Shown: piece after piece, positions 19,269 through 26,435 of the stretch | Layout: every line of letters begins with the position of its first letter | Numbering within the stretch: position 1 is the stretch's first letter | Assembly (NCBI RefSeq): GCF_031846515.1 | Contig: NZ_JAVRHO010000001.1 | Span: forward strand, 124,001-188,000 | Reading direction: 5' to 3' | Length of the DNA: 64,000 nucleotides | From: Autumnicola lenta | Lineage (GTDB): Bacteria; Bacteroidota; Bacteroidia; Flavobacteriales; Flavobacteriaceae | Notes under the pieces: model-generated | Told to the model about the DNA's origin: nothing | The model's database searches: none | Seen by the model: only the letters and a program-made list of their open reading frames with translations | Position numbers and translations under genes: made by a program

Positions 19269-20304
19269 AGACCCCGGTATTTGAGTATTGCTGAAGATAA
19301 AATTCCTGAACCTTTTCTTTGTAACCGCTATTCCAAAGGATCTCAGCCGCTTTTAGTTTAATTTCATCATTGGAGGTTCTTAACAGATCCATATAAAAAT
19401 CCAAATCAATTTGCGAATTCTCAAAAATGTAGTCTATTAACTGCCTTTGCTGACTCACTACAGGAATTCTGTGAAAAAAGTTTTTAATCTCTTCAATCTT
19501 TGTTGTCACTTTAAAACTGTTGAGACAATATATAGCTGCTTCCCTTACTTCATAGTTGGAATGATCCAGGTGGGACAAGATATAATCAATTTCACTTTCG
19601 AGCCCATATTTCCTGATAATACGCATTATCAACTGTTTTGCAAAAACCCTGTCAGACCCATAGATTTTCCTTAGGGATTCAACTTGTGGTTCCCTGTAAA
19701 GGTCATACAATTTCTCCACAATTTTAATCTGCTGCCAACGTGTAACTTTCTTCTTTAAATAGGGTATAAACCGTAAACTTTCCCAGCCCAAAAAAACGAC
19801 TAATGCAATTTGAGCTTCACGACGGACATAAAGGTTTTTATGGTTTCTTAACGGGATAATTTCCTGGAGGTATTGAGTCTGGTTCATCTCATATATCTCT
19901 CTTATACCGCAGGCTTTGTTGTACCACCCATAGGTTCGTACCTTTGAAATGGAAGCACGAAATGGTGGTATCTGTCCGTAAAGCTGTTTAAGTCTATCGT
20001 GATTTTTGCCCAATATCGATCTTTGAGTTCTTATCATTAGCGCTATAAGATACTGCACATTCTTCATCCTGGATTCCCTGATCCCGATTTTCCTCATGAG
20101 CCGCTGAATTTCTACAAGGGAAACAGGGTTCTCTTTATCTGGATATAGATAATTGCTCACTACTTCTGCAAAAGTATTTTCTATTAAGCGTAATTTACGA
20201 GACCTCCTTCTTCTGTAAACCATAGTAAAACTAATACTGATCCAAAGAAGAATCAGTATCAAAAGGCCTACCTTGAGAATTAGAATGAGTACTGCTATAT
20301 CCAT
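19258..20304 (-). CDS. Membrane-anchored HEAT-repeat protein
   Basis: 348 residues. An N-terminal transmembrane helix (about 5-27) precedes a basic stretch VYRRRRSRK and an all-helical region of HEAT-like repeats, for example HLDHSNYEVREAAIYCLNSF and LRTSNDEIKLKAAEILW. Such proteins usually act as scaffolds. It lies between a receiver-domain gene (1-bp overlap) and a GT2 synthase (11-bp overlap), so it probably links regulation to the synthase at the membrane. No catalytic motif is seen. Confidence 0.8.
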   Translation of the reverse strand: MDIAVLILILKVGLLILILLWISISFTMVYRRRRSRKLRLIENTFAEVVSNYLYPDKENPVSLVEIQRLMRKIGIRESRMKNVQYLIALMIRTQRSILGKNHDRLKQLYGQIPPFRASISKVRTYGWYNKACGIREIYEMNQTQYLQEIIPLRNHKNLYVRREAQIALVVFLGWESLRFIPYLKKKVTRWQQIKIVEKLYDLYREPQVESLRKIYGSDRVFAKQLIMRIIRKYGLESEIDYILSHLDHSNYEVREAAIYCLNSFKVTTKIEEIKNFFHRIPVVSQQRQLIDYIFENSQIDLDFYMDLLRTSNDEIKLKAAEILWNSGYKEKVQEFYLQQYSNTGVYAE

Positions 20305-20663
20305 TAATAAGATTTTATTAATTTCTCAATCTCATCCAAATCAAAAGGAATTTCAAAGAATCCGGCTATACCCTCTAAAGCCATAGTTTCTTCTTTTATT
20401 TTGTCCTGCCCCATATTGGAAACAATGAGCAAATGCCGGTGTAGAATAACCTCCTGAACCTGAGAAACAAATTCCAGGGGAGCGATGCCATCAAACAAAA
20501 TATCAGAAATGATGACGTCAAAATTGGTGTTCTGATCTTCAATATCCAAATGCCCTAAAGAAGAAATTGCTTTGCAACGAAAGGAATTGGAAGTTGCAAG
20601 GCGCTCAAGGATCTTTAGAATAATAATATCTTCCTGTATTACAAGAGCTTGTCTAGGTTTCAA
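20304..20663 (-). CDS. Stand-alone receiver-like protein with atypical active site
   Basis: 119 residues with the fold pattern of a CheY-type receiver and no output domain. The acidic pair is ED (about 12-13), the phosphoacceptor strand is VIISDILFDG (Asp about 58) and the beta-4 Ser is in LLIVSNMG. The invariant Lys that precedes Pro in beta-5 (normally KP) is replaced: the sequence reads FFEIPF. Phosphorylation chemistry may therefore be altered or lost. It is the first gene of the HEAT-GT2 operon and could control polysaccharide synthesis by protein contact; this is inference. Confidence 0.75.
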   Translation of the reverse strand: MKPRQALVIQEDIIILKILERLATSNSFRCKAISSLGHLDIEDQNTNFDVIISDILFDGIAPLEFVSQVQEVILHRHLLIVSNMGQDKIKEETMALEGIAGFFEIPFDLDEIEKLIKSY

Positions 20664-20825
20664 TAAGATAATAATTTGGAGCGCTGAAATATACTACTAT
20701 TTCTAAACATCTGACAGTCTATAGGTAAAAGTATGGAAAGTATTGAAATTCGAATATAAAGTCTTCTGTTCCTCATTTCATTTTCCAATATCTTGGACTA
20801 AATTTAAATATATCCTGAATATTTA

Positions 20826-20896
20826 TTACTACTCGCCCACCTGCCGAAAGATTCCGGCTATTCTTCCTTTATATATTAACTATAATTTTTGTCTAA
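20826..20896 (+). pseudogene. ISL3/ISAon1-type transposase remnant (first copy)
   Basis: The frame ending at 20894-20896 reads ...PPAERFRLFFLYILTIIFV, which aligns with the C-terminal AESF...EFFLYRLSNIFA of the second remnant but lacks the segment between. The 3' flank (CTTGATCCCT at about 20911-20920) is also shared with the second copy at about 21071. This is an internally deleted copy. Confidence 0.5.
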
Positions 20897-20918
20897 ACAC
20901 AACAAGTAGGCTTGATCC

Positions 20919-21056
20919 CTAAACTACTTTAAAAATCGTAGCACCAATACTTCCGCCGAGTCATTCAATGCAAAAATTAAAGCCTTCAGAAGTCAATTTA
21001 GAGGAGTAAAGAAAATCGAATTCTTTCTGTACAGATTAAGTAATATTTTTGCCTAA
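20919..21056 (+). pseudogene. ISL3/ISAon1-type transposase C-terminal remnant (second copy)
   Basis: A 45-codon fragment ending in TAA contains SAESFNAKIKAFRSQFRGV and EFFLYRLSNIFA, the highly characteristic C-terminus of DDE transposases of the ISL3 family (ISAon1 group) common in Bacteroidota. Everything upstream of the fragment is missing. It lies just outside the island's left boundary repeat. Confidence 0.75.
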
Positions 21057-21101
21057 CCCACAACATTTACTCTTGATCCCTGTCAAATGATATCATCTGA
21101 C

Positions 21102-21186
21102 ATCAGTAAAAACAAAAAACACTGAAAATCATCCGATTAAGAGTGTTCTATATACTTTTTCGATAAGGTTCGTCGGGGTGGCAGGA
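21102..21186. repeat. Left boundary repeat of the island (att-like)
   Basis: Matches 26190-26274 without gaps. About the last 24 bp (ATAAGGTTCGTCGGGGTGGC onward) are identical; a few mismatches fall in the middle, including one in the terminator stem. It carries a 14-nt tRNA-Pro 3' fragment, so it is the duplicated copy and not the functional gene. Confidence 0.85.
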
Positions 21187-21237
21187 AACTCTGTTCCATT
21201 CGGAGAGCTTACTATGAGCCACTCTATACTTTATCAA

Positions 21238-21267
21238 GTGAATATATTCACTGAATCATTCACTAAA
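21238..21267. repeat. Subterminal palindrome and direct repeat of the island
   Basis: The perfect palindrome GTGAATATATTCAC (21238-21251) overlaps a 23-bp sequence (21245-21267) that recurs with one mismatch at 26158-26180, just inside the right boundary. Possible arm-type binding sites for the lost integrase. Confidence 0.55.
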
Positions 21268-21339
21268 ATAGAAAGAACTATAAGACTAATTATATTTGAT
21301 TGCCTTTGATACCATAAATGTACGAAAATTATTAATGTC

Positions 21340-24318
21340 TTAGAAAAGCCGTTCTTCTAATGCACTTTTCCAAACGACAAAACCTTTTCGCTGGTCTGAA
21401 TAATCGTGTACAATTCGACTGAAATTATTTACAGGATTTTGTAAAAAGTTCTGCCTTCCTTTGGCACGAATTAGGTTCAAATCATCATCAACCAATTTAA
21501 TATTACGCTTTAGGTTGTTTAACTTCTTATCGAAATGCCAGATATATGTTGCTTCTTCAGTGTCTAACGTTTCTAGAATTAAATGAAACGCATCTTTTCC
21601 TGAAATCAGGAAAACAAAAGAAAATGGTTGCAATACAAAACGAAGCCTCAGAATTTCTCTCTCGTGTTTAGAAGCCAAATACTGAATTTGCCGAAAATGT
21701 TTTACATTTTTATTCTTTAAAAGCTCATTTATTAAATCCTCTTCGGAATTATATAAAGGTTTATTATTTTGACCCTGTAATTTTTCTATATCTAATAGAT
21801 TTTTATCAGCTTCAGAGGAAGGTGCTTTTCTTAGAATATCTTTTTCCACAAACCGAAATCTTACACTTTCAATAAGTTCCTGGTTAATGCTCTCTAAATC
21901 CTTCGAGTAAGCAGATTGAGCCGCTAGTACCTTATTTTCTATTTCAACATAAATTTCAATTTCCACATATTTTGATTTTAAGGCTTTGGAAAAATAAGTT
22001 TTTAATACATCAAATTCCGGTCGAAATTCATCGTTTTCAACTTCAAATTCAAGAGGATTCTCCATTTCCTGTGCCTGATATTTAAAAGCTACCGCTCCAT
22101 AGCGAAAATCCAAATCAGCAATTGCTATTCTAATTTTTTTGTCGATAGTTAAAAGCTGAAAAGAAGAAGGTGCTTTCATATCTTCATCAAATAGGGTAGC
22201 TTGCTTGTCAAAGTGCCTGTAATGTCTATTCCTTTTGAGAAAAAGGCGATTCAGATAATCGATTTGATAATCACGGTAATCATAAATCACCGGTGTAAGC
22301 TCTGAGCGTTGAACACGCCCTATATATTGAATCAACTTGCCTTTGAATGAGAAAGGATAAGCGAGGAAAAGGCAAGAAGCATTCTGAAGATCACTACCCT
22401 CCCCAAAAAGCTGACCCGTAGTAATTAAAACCTGATAATGTCCTTCATTTAGTAATTTCCATTTCGTTTTACGGTTTGCTTCCGAATCTTCTCCACTTAA
22501 GGTAATCGATTCAAAAGATTGTTTGAGATATTGGTTTAAGGAATCAATATGTTCCTTTCGCTCAGTTATAATAACTGCCTTTTTATCTAAATTTAGTTCG
22601 GCTTCTACATCCTGTAGGATTAACCTATTCCTGGAAGAATCGTGTACCAGGATTTTTGATAAAGTTTCAAAAGCATCTGTTTTGGAATTGAATGGAATAT
22701 TCAGGGAAGTGTTCCTAATCACAATCCTTGGTCGCTTATACTCCTCTATATCAGCAGGTTTTATTTCGGCAATATTCTCTCCTAAGTATACGAAGATTAG
22801 CTTTTCGTCATTTCCTTTTCGAAAAGGGGTAGCAGTAAACCCGTATTGATAATATGATGAAAATTTTGATATCGTATTCCTGTAGGTTTTGGCCGGTATA
22901 TGATGACATTCATCAATAATTAGGATTCCAAAAGCTTGGGTAAATTCTTCTTTCTCTTGCTTTTCAAGGTATCTGGATAAACTTTGGATCATAGCAACGG
23001 TAATTCTTTTCCCCTCTTTAGCCTTGCCCTGGCCAATTTTGCCGATTTCATTCTTAGGAATGCCGAGGAAACCTTGAATTCGTTCAATCCATTGCAGCAT
23101 TAGTTGCTTCCTGTGGACAATAATAAGAGCCGGTTGTGCTTTAGTAGCAATTATCTTGAGAGCCATAACAGTTTTTCCTGAACCTGGTGGCGCAGAAATA
23201 ATTCCAAAATCTTTCTTTGAAGCCGCTTCAATTGCCAGATGCTGGTGTGTGCGAAGGTTTACTTCACACGAGAATTCAACGAGTGCTTGTTTTTGTCTTT
23301 TATCATAAAAGTCATAAATAAACTTTTGGCTATTACAGTATCGAAGTAGTTTTCCAACGAATCCTCTAGGTATAAATATTCCTTCTTCTGTATCTTCTAT
23401 ACAATTGAAATAAGGCTGTGTTCCCCACGTATTTTTATTCGATTTCTTTTTAATATAAAATTCAGAGTTGGCAAAATTGAGTTCTTCTCTTAAAAATCCA
23501 ATCAAAGTAGAATTTATTCCTGTCCTGTTTAAATGCAAGGTATTACTTAAGCTTATATGAAGTTTTGACGCATTATTTATATATCTTTTATTTTCGGTCC
23601 TAATACCTAATGAATTATACAATTTGTCAAGATGCTGAACGGAAGTCTTTTGAACTGAAGTTAAAAACTTCTCCTGATCGGGAAAAGGTTCTATTTCTTT
23701 CGATGACAGGTCAACAAAACAGCTATTTCATTTTTCAACCGCAGGTTTATAAAAAGGCAGGGCAATAAGGTTTCCCAGGCCTTTACCGGAGAGATAATCT
23801 TGATTTGGAAATAACCGGTCAAAACTAGAACCTTTATCAAAAAGAGAAAATAATTGAACCTGTTCCATTAATCCAATTATAATTCTTCTACTCTTAATGG
23901 CTGGATAAGGCTCGTTAAAAAATATCCATACGTGCCCACCATTACCGGAACGAGATCTTTCCAGATATGCAGGTATGCCTTTTTCTGTACAAATATCAAT
24001 TAATTTTCGACATTCTTCGAGCCAGTTTTGTTTATCAAAATCAGCAGCAATAAACCAGGAAGTATTATCTCTAAGCAACGGATAAATGCCCATTAATTGT
24101 TGACCGCTTAGATGCTTTTGAATTTGATTATCATTTAACGGGAGGTATTTTTTATCTTTATAATCCTTGAAGGAACCTCCTTTCATTTTATGAAGCCGGT
24201 ACATATAAGGGTCATAACTATAAGCTGGTATATAGCCACTCTTTTTTCCTTTCTGCCAATGAATGGCGAATACATCTGTTCGTCCTTTAAAAATTGAATT
24301 TATAAAATTTATTTCCAT
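21340..24318 (-). pseudogene. TOTE conflict-system primase-helicase, interrupted by one in-frame TGA
   Basis: Read as one frame this is 992 codons with a single stop at 23728-23730 (codon 197). Codons 1-196 are an archaeo-eukaryotic primase of the TOTE type: YLPLND, GIYPLL, the DxD of WFIAADFDKQNW (D93, D95), ERSRSGNGGHVWIF (His129) and FDRLFPNQD...GNLIALPF. After the TGA the same frame continues NSCFVDL...EIEPFPDQEKFL, the expected continuation (normally GNS, so GGA to TGA is likely). Then comes an SF2 helicase: APPGSGKT (about 376-383), DECH (about 469), GFTATPFRKG, QYIGRVQRS (about 666), and an unassigned C-terminal region. TOTE proteins are proposed to act in conflicts between mobile elements or phages. 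From TTG 23622 a 760-residue helicase could still be made separately. A sequencing error is possible. Confidence 0.85.
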
Positions 24319-24508
24319 TGACCAGGCTTTCGCTTTTATCTATGAACCAGAAAATTTTCGGTTTAAAAACATACTTCTCAATATATAGAGGTTAGTAAAA
24401 TAAACTCTTAGAGAATATACATCAGGATTTACTAATATGAAAAATCGAAGATTAATTTTTCTTTCCAGTATTAAAAAATGTCAAGGGTAAATTTTAGAAA
24501 TAATTGTA

Positions 24509-25165
24509 CTATGGCTTACCGCTACGGATATAGCTGGAAACAATGCCCTCTATGTCTTCCTTAATAAATTCCCAGTATTTTCCCTTTAAACAAATAGGAT
24601 CAAAATCATCATCCGCCTCAGTAAAATCAGTAAAATTTTGAAGTATTAGCTTTTTGTCGTGACTATATGGATACCGCTTTCCGTGCAGTTCTAACATTTG
24701 TTCCATATTATATGAATTAAAGAGCGCATGTAGATCCCAAAAGTCTTTCTTACGTCCTCCACGTTGTACTACATCAACTTTCATAGCGATGATTTCTTCA
24801 AGGCTAGCCATTCGGATAGTATCTTCTACTAGTGCTGGTTGAATGAAGGTATCTGTATAGAAAATATCCAGTTTTATAGCTTTATCCACATTTTCTCCAA
24901 TAAAATAACATTTTCCCATGGCTGGCCCCATCGACAGGTGATCCACATATGGAAAATTCACTTCGAGATATTTAGTTAAAACATCGAAATCAATGGTTCC
25001 ATACTTAACATCACTAAAAAGGTCAATATCCACCGACTGCCGATGACCAATCTGCAGGCTCAATGCAGTGCCACCAACCAATCTGAACATACTGAATTCC
25101 TTCGCAGCCATAAGATGAAACAAACTGTCACGAAGCAAATTATTCACCGTATCGTAATAAAGCAT
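24509..25165 (-). CDS. Nucleotidyltransferase toxin, AbiEii/AbiGii type
   Basis: 218 residues. The polymerase-beta-like core is seen as RLVGGTALSLQIGHRQSVDIDLF (from about residue 28): GG-T/S followed by the paired metal-binding Asp-x-Asp. Further along are LDIFYTD and ASLEEIIAMKVDVV with GGRKKDFWDLHAL, the usual AbiEii C-terminal pattern. Members of this group transfer nucleotides to tRNA or other targets and cause growth arrest or phage abortive infection. It starts 9 bp after the antitoxin stop codon, so the two are co-transcribed. Its place in a tRNA-borne island beside a TOTE gene fits a defence role. Confidence 0.82.
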   Translation of the reverse strand: MLYYDTVNNLLRDSLFHLMAAKEFSMFRLVGGTALSLQIGHRQSVDIDLFSDVKYGTIDFDVLTKYLEVNFPYVDHLSMGPAMGKCYFIGENVDKAIKLDIFYTDTFIQPALVEDTIRMASLEEIIAMKVDVVQRGGRKKDFWDLHALFNSYNMEQMLELHGKRYPYSHDKKLILQNFTDFTEADDDFDPICLKGKYWEFIKEDIEGIVSSYIRSGKP

Positions 25166-25174
25166 CTTGGGTGG

Positions 25175-25657
25175 TTATTTGGTTGAAACAGTATATGGTT
25201 CTCTAGGAACTGAACCAAGTATGGCATTTACTTTTTGCCTGCCATAAAAACGACGGATCTCGTTCTTCTCTGTTTCGCTGCCCCGCTCAAAAACCCTTCT
25301 TATAACTGCCTTACTTTGCTTCTGCCAATCGATCTGATCTATATCGGTATCCCAAAACAAGGACTTTCTAAGTAAGGATAAAGTTGGCTTTTTTGATTCT
25401 AGCTTTTCTTTTTCCTTATCTATCTCGTAATAAGTCTGTAGGATTGCCAACGTACCTTCTTCCAAACCCAGTTTATCCTCAACTTTTAGTGCCAGGGCTG
25501 TATTAAGGTTTCTTTTCCCATTTGTAATAGCGTTCAAGGTTTGCGGATGTTCTTTTATGGAAATAGCAAAGGGACGCTGTTTTATAGAACGCTTTTTTAA
25601 TTCACGCTTAATAACAATTCCCGGGTGAATGCCCTTGTATTTTAAGAAGTTATCCAT
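25175..25657 (-). CDS. HTH antitoxin with C-terminal DUF6922-like domain
   Basis: 160 residues from the ATG at 25657 (MDNFLKYKGIHPG). The N-terminal half is an XRE/HigA-like helix-turn-helix: GIHPGIVIKRELKKRSI, then FAISIKEHPQTLNAI and NTALALKVEDKLGLEEGTL. The C-terminal half (about 100-150; LLRKSLFWDTDIDQIDW...RFYGRQKV) resembles DUF6922, which commonly precedes AbiEii-like toxins in Bacteroidota. The frame stays open 13 codons upstream to 25696, but the -7 element 25662-25669 lies within that extension, so the shorter start is preferred. It probably neutralises the downstream toxin and represses its own promoter. Confidence 0.75.
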   Translation of the reverse strand: MDNFLKYKGIHPGIVIKRELKKRSIKQRPFAISIKEHPQTLNAITNGKRNLNTALALKVEDKLGLEEGTLAILQTYYEIDKEKEKLESKKPTLSLLRKSLFWDTDIDQIDWQKQSKAVIRRVFERGSETEKNEIRRFYGRQKVNAILGSVPREPYTVSTK

Positions 25658-25661
25658 AACA

Positions 25662-25669
25662 CAAATATA
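25662..25669 (-). promoter_or_regulatory. -7 element of the toxin-antitoxin operon
   Basis: TATATTTG on the minus strand is an exact TAnnTTTG match only 4 bp before the ATG at 25657. Initiation would fall at or next to the start codon, implying a leaderless or near-leaderless mRNA. Confidence 0.5.
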
Positions 25670-25853
25670 AGCAATTTTGTTTACACTATTGAACAAGTTC
25701 CTGATGGCTCATTTCTGCCTTAGCTACTCAATATTTAAAAACAGTTGGTAGTCAAGCAAGAAATAAAAACATTTACTTTTTTTACCCGTCCATTTTCCTT
25801 GGATTGCTTAGAGGTACTTCTAATAGAAGAAATATAACTACTGAAAAGAAAAG

Positions 25854-26063
25854 CTACTGCCTTAGTAGTTTTTTAATTCTGGGAGTAGTCCCTTTAAATC
25901 TTCCTTTGGAAATATCCCACTCATTCACTGAAATCTTTCTTTTGAGGCTCATTTCAGAGCATTTTCCATTTACGGTAATTCTGGCGTTAATGGACAAATC
26001 TTTGGTGTTCCGGTTCAGTTTTCTGGTAAAGAAAAGGACGGAGAATGTAGTAAAATCAGGCAT
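25854..26063 (-). pseudogene. Truncated tyrosine integrase (N-terminal arm-binding domain only)
   Basis: About 70 residues from MPDFTTFSVLFFTRK to KKLLRQ. The segment ITVNGKCSEMSLKRKISVNEWD is typical of the N-terminal DNA-binding domain of Bacteroidota tyrosine recombinases (usually about 400 residues). The core-binding and catalytic domains with the R-H-R-Y residues are absent. None of the three frames after the stop continues the family pattern, so the loss is a deletion or rearrangement and not a simple stop. The frame is open upstream to 26111, but the start near 26063 fits the family. It lies next to the right island boundary, where the integrase of such an element is expected. Confidence 0.75.
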
Positions 26064-26157
26064 TTCAAGCGTCTTTAAGTGAAATAGTAAATTTCTAAAG
26101 ACGAAGGTCAAATCAACCGCAATGTTCTTCTAAGATAGTGAATTAGTGGAAATAATG

Positions 26158-26180
26158 TATTCACCGAATCATTCACTAAA
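26158..26180. repeat. Right subterminal 23-bp repeat of the island
   Basis: Differs by one base from 21245-21267. It lies 10 bp inside the right boundary repeat. Confidence 0.55.
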
Positions 26181-26189
26181 CAGAGTGAT

Positions 26190-26274
26190 ATCAGTAAAAA
26201 CAAAAAACACTGAAAATCATCCGATTAACAGTGTTTTGTGTCCTTTTGAGATAAGGTTCGTCGGGGTGGCAGGA
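26190..26274. repeat. Right boundary repeat of the island (att-like), containing the tRNA-Pro 3' end
   Basis: Ungapped match to 21102-21186. It includes the last 14 nt of the functional tRNA-Pro(TGG), its 3' flank and its terminator. Confidence 0.85.
26196..26237 (-). terminator. Terminator of tRNA-Pro(TGG)
   Basis: A 9-bp stem (26204-26212 with 26229-26237) and 16-base loop are followed on the minus strand by a long T-rich run (TTTTTTGTTTTT). It lies 24 bp from the tRNA 3' end and is duplicated, with a weakened stem, in the left boundary repeat. Confidence 0.85.
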
Positions 26275-26335
26275 TTCGAACCTGCGGCCTCCTGCTCCCA
26301 AAGCAGGCGCGATAACCGGGCTACGCTACACCCCG
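26261..26335 (-). tRNA. tRNA-Pro (anticodon TGG)
   Basis: A 75-nt cloverleaf on the minus strand. The acceptor CGGGGTG pairs with CACCCCG, and the anticodon arm CCTGC-TTTGGGA-GCAGG gives anticodon TGG. The T arm contains GGTTCGAATCC and the discriminator is A. Its 3' end is the integration target of the island to the left. Confidence 0.96.
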
Positions 26336-26435
26336 AAGGCTTAATAATTCCTTAAGCGGATGCAAATATAATAATTCTCTCCACCCTGCAATAATTTTTT
26401 TTATTTTTATATCTTCGTTTTTCAAAAAAGAATTT

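Larger units (their letters stand above)
21102..26274. mobile_element. Integrative island in the 3' end of tRNA-Pro(TGG), ~5.1 kb
   Basis: The 85-bp segments 21102-21186 and 26190-26274 are ungapped direct repeats exactly 5088 bp apart. The right copy contains the true tRNA-Pro(TGG) 3' end and its terminator. The left copy contains only the last 14 nt of the tRNA, its 3' flank and a slightly degenerate terminator. That is the usual footprint of tyrosine-recombinase integration at a tRNA gene. Between the repeats are a TOTE-type primase-helicase gene with a nonsense codon, an AbiEii-type toxin-antitoxin pair, and a truncated integrase beside the right repeat. With the integrase broken the element should be immobile on its own. 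Confidence 0.85.

Noticed and set aside
22496..22515. Half-match to the LacI-type operator (GTAATCGATT)
   Set aside because: Inside the helicase coding sequence and lacking the right end of the palindrome and all flanking identity.
23728..23730. TGA in the TOTE gene as selenocysteine
   Set aside because: Homologues have glycine in this position, no redox context exists and no SECIS-like structure is evident; a nonsense change is simpler.
25804..26082. Plus-strand 92-codon frame opposite the integrase fragment
   Set aside because: The minus-strand frame encodes a recognisable integrase N-terminus; the plus-strand frame resembles nothing and is an antisense shadow.
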